Below are positions 1 to 5,433 of a stretch of 41,475 nt of DNA, piece by piece. How positions within the stretch are numbered: the stretch's first letter is position 1; every line of letters starts with the position of its first letter. Under the pieces are notes generated by a model. It was not told the DNA's origin. It saw only the letters and a program-made list of their open reading frames with translations, and ran no database searches. The stretch is from UBA1794 sp050946375 (GTDB lineage: Bacteria; Bacteroidota; Bacteroidia; Bacteroidales; Bacteroidaceae), in assembly GCA_050946375.1 (NCBI GenBank), contig JBMNUT010000017.1, positions 1 to 41,475 on the forward strand, given 5' to 3'. A program made the position numbers and the translations under genes.

Positions 1-284
1 AACAACGCATTACACGCCACATGCGCCGCGTGCGGCAAGTGCGACTCCGGGTCGAGCAGCTCGCCGCGGTCGATGGCTGCCAGATGGCGCAGCAGAGCGC
101 CTTTGTAGCGCGCATATCCGTCTGCCAGTTCCCGCCACCCCTCGGGTGCATACTTCCCCGCGCCAAAGGTCAGCACGCGGGCCACTTCCTCCAGCTCGGG
201 CAGAGGCAGAAGCTCCATGCGCGGCTTGCCCGCGTCGTCCTTGCGTGCCCCGGTGGGTGCGGATGGGGAGATGGGTTCTTTCAT
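1..284 (-). CDS. dATP/dGTP diphosphohydrolase N-terminal domain (DUF5664-like) protein, partial
   Basis: The minus-strand frame is open from an ATG at 284 to the window edge (94 codons), so the C-terminus is missing. After a short tail it reads KDDAGKPRMELLPLPELEEV, then VLTFGAGKYAPEGWRELA, LLRHLAAIDRGELLDPES and LPHAAHVACNALF. This is the hallmark pattern of the phage/prophage family called dATP/dGTP diphosphohydrolase N-terminal domain (formerly DUF5664), with conserved GAxKY, RH, DPES and LPHxAH residues. The family belongs to the all-alpha NTP pyrophosphohydrolase type and is thought to act on purine dNTPs; activity here is inferred. It follows the HU-like gene on the same strand, separated by 96 bp with a hairpin. 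Phage-type ancestry fits an integrated element extending left of the window. Confidence 0.75.
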   Translation of the reverse strand, partial: MKEPISPSAPTGARKDDAGKPRMELLPLPELEEVARVLTFGAGKYAPEGWRELADGYARYKGALLRHLAAIDRGELLDPESHLPHAAHVACNAL

Positions 285-312
285 GACGTTGTGTGGCTTT
301 TAGGATTTAAGA

Positions 313-352
313 GGAAGGAGGGGAGCGCCTTTTTTTTGCACCCCTCCCTTCC
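313..352 (-). terminator. GC-rich hairpin between the HU-like and DUF5664-like genes
   Basis: An 11-nt arm GGAAGGAGGGG (313-323) pairs with CCCCTCCCTTCC (341-352), with one bulged base and a 17-nt loop. It lies just after the HU-like stop (381), read on the minus strand. The bases after the stem are only modestly T-rich, so it could attenuate or stabilise the transcript rather than terminate it fully. Confidence 0.4.
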
Positions 353-380
353 CGATGGGTCGGCCGGGGGAGAAAAGGGG

Positions 381-812
381 TTAAGCCCCTCCCTCGGTGC
401 CCGAGTCGTCCGTAGCGGTGGTCTGACCCAGCGTCCAGCGGGTGAACGAGGTGTTGTTCGCAATGCGCTGCAGCGACGTCGACGGGCGGAAGATGATCTT
501 CGCCTTCTTGATGAGGTCCGGCGTCCAGTCCTCAGCGGTGGTAACTCCGCCGCGGTTGAGCACGAGGAGCTGCAAGTGGCCCAGCTCGCCCAGCTCTACG
601 ATCTGACCCGACTGCAGACGGTCTTCCACGTCGTCGATGAAGGCAGCCAGTACGGCCAGAATATCCGGGCGGGTCACGGTGCAGCGGCCCTCAATCTTGT
701 TGACGATCATCTCCAGCGTCGACCGTCCGGCCGTCACCGTGCGGGCGTAGTACTTGTCTACGCGTCCGCCCCGTCCGTCGGGGACGTTCATTTTCGATAC
801 CTTGTACAGCAT
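381..812 (-). CDS. HU-like (HU-HIG family) DNA-binding protein
   Basis: This 143-residue protein begins MLYKVSKMNVPDGRGGRVDK and continues YYARTV, the start typical of the Bacteroidales HU-related family (HU-HIG). The domain runs over about residues 1-120: a ladder of short helices around DILAVLAAFIDDVEDRLQSG, a beta stretch VELGELGHLQL, then IIFRPSTSLQ near the C-terminus. The last 15 residues are an acidic tail (DDSGTEGG). The reading frame is open further upstream to 1055, but that extension is low-complexity (HTHTQ, QTHTHEHKH). The ATG at 812 is preceded by AAAGGAGAG, one of the few good Shine-Dalgarno sites in the window, so I chose it. The family is common in Bacteroidetes genomes and their mobile elements and binds or bends DNA without known sequence specificity. 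The phage-like gene follows it on the same strand. Confidence 0.88.
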   Translation of the reverse strand: MLYKVSKMNVPDGRGGRVDKYYARTVTAGRSTLEMIVNKIEGRCTVTRPDILAVLAAFIDDVEDRLQSGQIVELGELGHLQLLVLNRGGVTTAEDWTPDLIKKAKIIFRPSTSLQRIANNTSFTRWTLGQTTATDDSGTEGGA

Positions 813-1180
813 GATTCTTTCTTCTCTCCTTTCTTGTGAAAAGTGTTTGTGTTCGTGTGTGTGTGTTTGTGTGTTCGCGTGTCGCGGTGTGGTCCGTCCG
901 CCCTGTGTGTGCGTGTGCGTGCGGAAGCGAGTGGAGGAGTATGCGCCTGTCATGAGGTCGCCGGGCCCGATGCGGGGCCCCTCGTGTCGCGTATTTTCGT
1001 CGTGCCCCCCGCTGCCCCCGATGCCGGGCTGCGAGCGCTGCTTCAGGGACTGCATCGATGCCCTGCTTCGAGGCGATGCGTGCGCGCGGGCATGCCTCTC
1101 TGAGCGCGGGGGCGTGCGCGTCCGTTTCTGTTACCCTCCTTCCGCGAATCGGCACACCGCTTGTGAGCACTTCGGGCGGC
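813..1180 (-). other. Long leader without a credible gene, CA-repeat-rich on the minus strand
   Basis: These 368 bases separate the small ORF at 1181-1270 from the HU-like gene. The open frames are driven by low complexity (runs of CACA read on the minus strand, and arginine/histidine-rich translations) and match nothing I recognise. If the promoter at 1283-1290 serves the HU-like gene, this is a roughly 370-nt internal leader. Confidence 0.5.
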
Positions 1181-1270
1181 TCACTTCTGCCCTCTTCCGG
1201 CGAAAAACTGTCGAAGGGCTTCGAGCAGCACGGGAAGAAGATGCCGCAGGAACTCCCATATCGGTTTCAT
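1181..1270 (-). CDS. Possible 29-residue hydrophobic small protein
   Basis: The minus-strand ORF opens at an ATG at 1270 and ends with TGA at 1183-1181. It begins MKPIWEFLRHLLPVLLEAL and ends in the basic tail GRGQK. The central part is one amphipathic or weakly membrane-seeking helix. It starts about 13 bp after a Bacteroides -7 box (1283-1290), so it would be the first frame on that transcript, ahead of the HU-like gene. Bacteroidales HU-like genes are often accompanied by tiny hydrophobic proteins, but I cannot assign this one to a named family. It may be real, a leader peptide, or chance; the very short leader (about 6 nt) argues for caution. Confidence 0.35.
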   Translation of the reverse strand: MKPIWEFLRHLLPVLLEALRQFFAGRGQK

Positions 1271-1282
1271 GCACGAAGATAG

Positions 1283-1290
1283 CAAAAATA
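1283..1290 (-). promoter_or_regulatory. Bacteroides -7 box for the small ORF / HU-like unit
   Basis: On the minus strand the bases read TATTTTTG followed by C, matching the Bacteroides -7 consensus TAnnTTTG. No convincing -33 TTTG is seen at the usual 19-21 nt spacing, so this is a half-match. Confidence 0.45.
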
Positions 1291-1428
1291 GTTTAAACGG
1301 CCGCCTTCTCCCGTCGATTTAACCTATTTTACACGAAACGACCAACACGTTCACACACGTTCACACTTGCGCCCTTCTTTTCGGCACAAACCGGCACAAG
1401 TGTGCTGCACGAAAAAAGACCGCATCGA

Positions 1429-1622
1429 AAAAAAGACCGAAGACCGAAGACCGCGGTCTTTTTTAGGGGTATAATCACCCCGAAGGTGGTCAAATAATAT
1501 AATAATAATAATATTATTATTATTATATTATTTGGGCATCGGATGCCCGGTACTTGATTTTGGAAATCTACCCCTCATATACCCACCTTTCGGTCTGCGG
1601 TCTTCGGTCTTCGGTCTTTTTT
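1429..1622. repeat. 194-bp non-coding element with perfect 26-bp terminal inverted repeats
   Basis: The left arm (1429-1454: AAAAAA then GACCGAA, GACCGAA, GACCGC) is the exact reverse complement of the right arm (1597-1622). Inside are a second pair of inverted words, AGGGGTA (1465-1471) with TACCCCT (1569-1575), a near-inverted pair around GAAGGTGG (1482-1489) and CCACCTTTC (1583-1591), and the long central palindrome. No ORF fits. The size and terminal repeats recall a miniature inverted-repeat element, but I see no clear target-site duplication. Confidence 0.7.
1491..1534. repeat. Perfect 44-bp AT-rich palindrome
   Basis: The sequence from 1491 to 1534 is its own reverse complement, centred between 1512 and 1513 and built of ATA/TAA triplets with a closing C-G pair. 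It is followed directly by a second hairpin, GGGCATC-G-GATGCCC (1534-1548). It could extrude as a cruciform or form a very stable RNA hairpin. Confidence 0.85.
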
Positions 1623-1649
1623 GATTTTTTAGAATCGAGAACACTATGA

Positions 1650-2260
1650 AAGATATAAAATCTGCAAAAACGGCTCTATTGACGGAGCAGTAAGCCAGGA
1701 AAAGAGATAATATAGCCTTTTAATACTTAAAACATCGTAAAAATAAACGAGCAAAATCTGCAGCGATTTCCTGCACAGAGATGGTATTATTGGGCAAAAA
1801 ACCGACGGAATGAAGCCCTGAAAAGGTCGCTTGAGAGCCTCTTTTTTGCCCTCAGACGACGAAAAAGAACGCGGAAAACGGCTCACTCCGGCCTATTTTG
1901 GGGCTATTTTTTGCCTAAAAAGCGACGGAAAAAGTGCGGAAAATGGCTCTTTTTAGGGTTGTTTTTGCCCCAAAATCGACAAAATAACGTCGAAATAATG
2001 CCGAAACTGCACCGAAAAACGGCTTCTGAGAGGCTATTTTCGCCCCTCAAAACAATAAAATGGCGACGGAAAACGGATCCTGAGAAGCTGTTTTTGCCCC
2101 GAAACCGATAAACCAGCGACGGGAAAACGGATTCTTAGGAGGTGTATTTTGCCCTTATAACAGCGAAATCAACAACAGGGGGGGGAAACGGTTCTTAGGA
2201 GAGATATTTTGTCCTATAAACGGGCGAAAACAGCGGTGGAAACAGTTTCTTTTTCTCTTC
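1650..2260. repeat. Degenerate tandem array, about 53-75 bp units
   Basis: A recurring core CGGAAAACGG is followed by a GGC-like word, ATTTT or TTTTT, GCCC and an AAA-rich tail. Core copies start at about 1872, 1937, 2012, 2067, 2120, 2183 and 2236, with weaker copies near 1656 and 1819. Spacing is 53-75 bp and the copies are well diverged. Short ORFs across it repeat peptides such as RKTxxExLF and are by-products of the repeat. The region is more AT-rich than its surroundings and holds no recognisable gene. Confidence 0.65.
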
Positions 2261-2295
2261 TTCTTTGCCTCCCTTAAAGGGAAAAATCCCCCGAA

Positions 2296-2320
2296 AGGGG
2301 AAGATTATCGGCCTTCCCCT
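2296..2320. repeat. Hairpin after the tandem array
   Basis: AGGGGAAG (2296-2303) pairs perfectly with CTTCCCCT (2313-2320) across a 9-nt loop. It is overlapped by a second option, CCCC-GAAA-GGGG, at 2289-2300. It could be a terminator remnant; no gene end lies next to it. Confidence 0.4.
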
Positions 2321-2410
2321 CCCCCGGGCGGCTGGGGGGCACGCTGTGCACATGGGTTACGAGAAACTAAATACAAATTAGGCTTTCAAATCCTTAAAAC
2401 TCTATAAAAG

Positions 2411-2448
2411 TCCGATATCCGATATCCGCGGACATTTTTAGGGGTATA
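2411..2448 (+). repeat. Second copy of the CCGA-repeat / AGGGGTATA motif
   Basis: The layout is TCCGATA, TCCGATA, TCCGCGGA, a short T run, then AGGGGTATA. It matches 1436-1473, where the same positions read ACCGAAG, ACCGAAG, ACCGCGGT, T run, AGGGGTATA. The two copies are in direct orientation about 975 bp apart and bracket the palindrome and the tandem array. Confidence 0.6.
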
Positions 2449-2523
2449 TTAGATTGGCGCGGAGCGTAGGGCCTCTGTTTCAGGGGTTTGCGCTTCGCGC
2501 CTTGGTGTGTGGGTGGAGGGGTG

Positions 2524-2575
2524 TGCTGTCTGGGGACAGCATTTTTGGGCGAAATGTGCTGTCTGGGGACAGCAC
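2524..2575. repeat. Tandem pair of identical hairpins (GCTGTC-TGGG-GACAGC)
   Basis: TGCTGTC-TGGG-GACAGCA occurs at 2524-2541 and again, one base pair longer on each side, at 2556-2575. The first copy is followed by TTTTT. The two dyads start 32-33 bp apart, about three helical turns, as expected for paired operator sites or a double terminator. No gene overlaps them; the surrounding 2449-2640 stretch is GT-rich and non-coding. Confidence 0.6.
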
Positions 2576-2640
2576 GGGGTGTGTGGTGGTGTGTGTGGGT
2601 GTGGTGGCGGACAGGTGGTGTGTGGGGGAGAGAAAAGAGA

Positions 2641-2676
2641 AAACTCCGTCTGGCGTGGGGGCGCTGGACGGAGTTT
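2641..2676 (-). terminator. Terminator of tRNA-Glu
   Basis: A perfect 10-bp stem AAACTCCGTC (2641-2650) / GACGGAGTTT (2667-2676) lies 33 bp beyond the tRNA 3' end. On the minus strand the stem runs into TTTTCTCTTTTC, giving an intrinsic terminator. Confidence 0.75.
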
Positions 2677-2708
2677 GGTTTGTGTGTGTACTTGGTGTGT
2701 GGGGAGGG

Positions 2709-2780
<72 letters not shown>

Positions 2781-2804
2781 GGGTTTGTTTTTGTTTTGCG
2801 GGTG

Positions 2805-2835
2805 CAAAGATAGGGCGTTTTTTTGGTTTGCGCAA
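2805..2835 (-). promoter_or_regulatory. Promoter of tRNA-Glu
   Basis: On the minus strand TTG (2835-2833) is followed after 20 nt by TATCTTTG (2812-2805). This fits the Bacteroides -33/-7 pattern and ends about 24 bp before the tRNA 5' end. Confidence 0.7.
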
Positions 2836-2907
2836 GGATTGGGGCGTTTTTTCTTGGGGAGGGGTGTGCTTTTTGTTGTTTTGGGGGTGTGTGCGGGGGG
2901 GTGGTTT

Positions 2908-3996
2908 TCAGAAGCGTACTTGTATTTGTGCCTGGAGGCGGTTGCCGCCTTCTTGGTTGGGGTCGTGGGGGTTGTGGCGGTAGGTGTAGACGAGTTGGAG
3001 GCGGCATTGGGGGTAGAACCAGTATTGGAGTCCGCCGATGTAGTCGGTTTCGGTGGCGGCGTCGCCCATGTCTTTGTTGCGCTGGAGGTGGTCGTAGGAG
3101 GCGATGAGGTCGAGCTGGGTGGTGAGGTGGAGGTTGGCGGTGAGGTAGTATCCTTGGCTGCGTACGCTGGCGTCGCGTCCGGCCATGTATTCGGTGCGTA
3201 GGTCGGCGATGTGGGTTTGGATTTGGGCTCCTGCGCTCCAGCGTGCGCGTCGGTAGTCGGTGCCGGGGGTGATTGTGGGGTTGTAGGGGCTGGCGGCGAG
3301 GGCGTTGCCGCGGCCTTCGGAGATGCTGGCGCTGAGGGTGGCTTGCTGGATGGGTTTGTAGGCGAGGGTGGCGATGAGGTCTTTCTTTTGGTTGCGGTCT
3401 TTGGCGTTGATGCCTTGGCCGTTCATGAGGGCGAGTTTGTAGGTGAGGGCGTGGTAGGTGCCGCGGTTGATGAGGTTGCCGTGGATCATGAGGCCTTGGT
3501 CGCGGCCGGTTTGTGAGCCGTAGAGGGGGTCGCCGCCGCCGAGTACGAGGTAGTTGCTGACGAGGGAGTAGGATTCGATTTGCTCGACGAGGGTGGGGGA
3601 GATTTGGTTTTCGATGGAGAAGGGGTTTTTGTATTGGCCGAGGCGTATGGTGAGGGCGTCGTTGATTTTGTATTCGGCGTAGGCTTCGAGGGTTTTGGCG
3701 CCTTTGAAGTCGAACATGTAGTAGAGGCGCCAGTGGGGGGTGATTTGTCCGTCGGCCATGATGATGGCGCGCTTGAGTTCGAAGGTGTTTTCTTGGGGGG
3801 TGAGGGTGTAGGTGGTCTGGAGGTAGCCGGAGAGTTTGATGTGCTGGCGGAGGGTGTTGACGATTTTCTGGGTGTTGGGGTCTTTGAATATTTGTGCTTG
3901 GGTGGGTTGGGGTGTGAGGTGGAGGATGAGGAGGGTGAGGATGAGGAGGGTGAGTAGGGGGGTGGTGTGCCGGTGGGTTGTGTGGGGGTGGTTCAT
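2908..3996 (-). CDS. Outer-membrane porin of the phosphate-selective porin O/P type
   Basis: The 362-residue protein opens with a signal peptide of about 34 residues (histidine-rich N-region, then LLTLLILTLLILHL, cleavage near TQAQ). A beta-barrel pattern follows: KLSGYLQTTYT near residue 55, then ELKRAIIMADGQITPHWRLY, which is typical of Porin_O_P proteins, LGQYKNPFS, and a C-terminal strand ending QIQVRF with the terminal aromatic used by the BAM machinery. The frame is open back to 4110, but that part crosses the pgk terminator, so I chose the ATG at 3996. A 15-bp tandem duplication (3922-3951) encodes the repeated hydrophobic TLLIL of the signal peptide. It lies downstream of pgk on the same strand; no strong promoter of its own is visible. 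The substrate is unknown and phosphate need not be it. Confidence 0.85.
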   Translation of the reverse strand: MNHPHTTHRHTTPLLTLLILTLLILHLTPQPTQAQIFKDPNTQKIVNTLRQHIKLSGYLQTTYTLTPQENTFELKRAIIMADGQITPHWRLYYMFDFKGAKTLEAYAEYKINDALTIRLGQYKNPFSIENQISPTLVEQIESYSLVSNYLVLGGGDPLYGSQTGRDQGLMIHGNLINRGTYHALTYKLALMNGQGINAKDRNQKKDLIATLAYKPIQQATLSASISEGRGNALAASPYNPTITPGTDYRRARWSAGAQIQTHIADLRTEYMAGRDASVRSQGYYLTANLHLTTQLDLIASYDHLQRNKDMGDAATETDYIGGLQYWFYPQCRLQLVYTYRHNPHDPNQEGGNRLQAQIQVRF

Positions 3997-4070
3997 GGGT
4001 GTGTGTGGTTTGGTTTTTGTGGGGTGTGTGTTTTGTCTTTTCTTTTCTCTTGTCGGGGGGGATGCGTGAA

Positions 4071-4115
4071 ACAAGGTGCTCTCTTGTCCTTGTCGGGGGG
4101 GGGAGAGCACCTTGT
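4071..4115 (-). terminator. Terminator of the trpB-pgk unit
   Basis: ACAAGGTGCTCTC (4071-4083) is the exact reverse complement of 4103-4115, giving a 13-bp stem. Its loop contains a run of nine G (4095-4103, plus strand). On the minus strand the stem ends in TTGTTTC. It sits 30 bp after the pgk stop and before the porin. Confidence 0.8.
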
Positions 4116-4145
4116 GTGTGGCCTTGTTTAGGGGCGTGTGTGTTT

Positions 4146-5396
4146 TTATTCTCCTTTGATGGCTGCTATTCCGGGGAGTGTTTTTCCTTCGATGGCTTCG
4201 AGGAGTGCTCCGCCGCCGGTGGAGATGTAGGAGACTTGGTCGGCCATGCCGAATTTGTTGATGCAGGCTACGGAGTCGCCGCCTCCGATGAGTGAGAATG
4301 CGCCGTTTTTGGTGGCTTCGGCGATGGCTTCGGCGATGGCGCGTGAGCCGGCTGTGAAGTTGTCGAATTCGAATACGCCTGCGGGGCCGTTCCAGAGGAT
4401 GGTTTTAGCGCCTTTGATGGCTTCGGCGAATGCTTTCTGGGTTTCGGGTCCGGCGTCGAGTCCTTCCCATCCGTCGGGTATGTCGTTGGCGGGGCATACT
4501 TGGGTGTGGGCGTCGTTGGAGAATGCGTCGGCGATGATGCAGTCGGTGCCGAGTACGAGGTTTACGCCTTTTTCTTTGGCTTGCTTGATGATGTCGAGTG
4601 CGAGGTCGAGTTTGTCGTCTTCGCAGATGGAGTTGCCGATCTTACCGCCTTGTGCTTTGGCGAAGGTGTAGGTCATGCCGCCGCAGAGGATGAGGTTGTC
4701 GACTTTGTTCATGAGGTTTTCGATGATGCCGATTTTGGTGGATACTTTGGAGCCTCCCATGATGGCGGTGAAGGGGTGCTTGATGTTGCTTAGTACGTTG
4801 TCGACGGCTTTTACTTCTTTTTCCATGAGGTAGCCGAGCATTTTGTGGTCGGCGTCGAAGTAGTCGGCGATGATGGCTGTGGAGGCGTGTTTGCGGTGTG
4901 CGGTGCCGAAGGCGTCGTTTACGTAGCAGTCGGCGTAGGAGGCGAGGTGCTTGGCAAATTCTTTTTGCTTGGTTTTGAGCTCGGCTTTGGCGGCTGCTTT
5001 TTCTTCTTCGGTGGCGTATTCGCCGCGGGGTTTGCCTTCTTCTTCGGGGTAGAAGCGGAGGTTTTCGAGCAGGAGGGCTTCGCCGGGTTTAAGGGCTGCG
5101 GCGGCTTCGTCGGCTTTCATGCAGTCGGGGGCGAATTGTACTTTTACGCCGAGTTTTTCGGATACGGCGTCGACGATTTGGCCGAGGGAGTACTTCATGT
5201 CGGGGTTTTTCTTGGGTTTGCCCATGTGTGACATGATGATGAGGCTGCCGCCGTCGGCCAGGATTTTCTTCAGGGTGGGAAGTGCGCCGCGAATGCGGGT
5301 GTCGTCGGTGATTTTCCCTTCTTCGTTGAGGGGTACGTTGAAGTCAACGCGGACTATTGCCTTTTTGCCGGCAAAGTTGAAACTGTCAATGGTCAT
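4146..5396 (-). CDS. pgk: Phosphoglycerate kinase
   Basis: This is a full-length 416-residue enzyme that converts 1,3-bisphosphoglycerate and ADP to 3-phosphoglycerate and ATP in glycolysis. The substrate-side signature VRVDFNVPL is at residues 15-23, followed by DDTRIRGALPTL and the SHMGKP loop near 56. LLLENLRFYPEEE follows at about 108, the nucleotide-side GGSKVSTK at 214-221, NGPAGVFE near 335, and the GGGDS loop near 372. The family length is about 390-420 residues, so nothing is missing. The start ATG at 5396 lies in an A-rich context with no strong Shine-Dalgarno, as usual for Bacteroidetes. It is 37 bp downstream of trpB2 on the same strand and is closed by the 4071-4115 terminator, so the two are probably co-transcribed. 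Confidence 0.98.
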   Translation of the reverse strand: MTIDSFNFAGKKAIVRVDFNVPLNEEGKITDDTRIRGALPTLKKILADGGSLIIMSHMGKPKKNPDMKYSLGQIVDAVSEKLGVKVQFAPDCMKADEAAAALKPGEALLLENLRFYPEEEGKPRGEYATEEEKAAAKAELKTKQKEFAKHLASYADCYVNDAFGTAHRKHASTAIIADYFDADHKMLGYLMEKEVKAVDNVLSNIKHPFTAIMGGSKVSTKIGIIENLMNKVDNLILCGGMTYTFAKAQGGKIGNSICEDDKLDLALDIIKQAKEKGVNLVLGTDCIIADAFSNDAHTQVCPANDIPDGWEGLDAGPETQKAFAEAIKGAKTILWNGPAGVFEFDNFTAGSRAIAEAIAEATKNGAFSLIGGGDSVACINKFGMADQVSYISTGGGALLEAIEGKTLPGIAAIKGE

Positions 5397-5433
5397 ATCG
5401 TTACTTTATTTTAAAGGGTTTGTTTTTTTGTTT

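Noticed and set aside
21..839. Long plus-strand ORF (272 codons) over the left end
   Set aside because: It is the antisense shadow of the HU-like and DUF5664-like genes, which have clear family motifs on the minus strand.
754..1296. Cysteine-rich plus-strand ORF
   Set aside because: The cysteines come from GT-repeat DNA (TGTGTG). Composition is low-complexity, and the frame overlaps the HU-like 5' end and leader.
1644..1886. Minus-strand ORF of 80 residues in the array
   Set aside because: Same reason: low-complexity translation of the degenerate repeats, with no family match.
1911..2111. Lysine/arginine-rich 66-residue ORF in the repeat array
   Set aside because: Its peptide repeats follow the DNA tandem units, and the frame is broken in neighbouring units. 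It has no start signal or recognisable domain.
1650..2260. CRISPR array
   Set aside because: Unit lengths vary (53-75 bp), there is no constant repeat with unique spacers, and no cas gene is in the window.
4095..4103. G-run as a stand-alone G-quadruplex
   Set aside because: It is a single run in the loop of the pgk terminator, without the four closely spaced runs needed; kept only as a slippage candidate.
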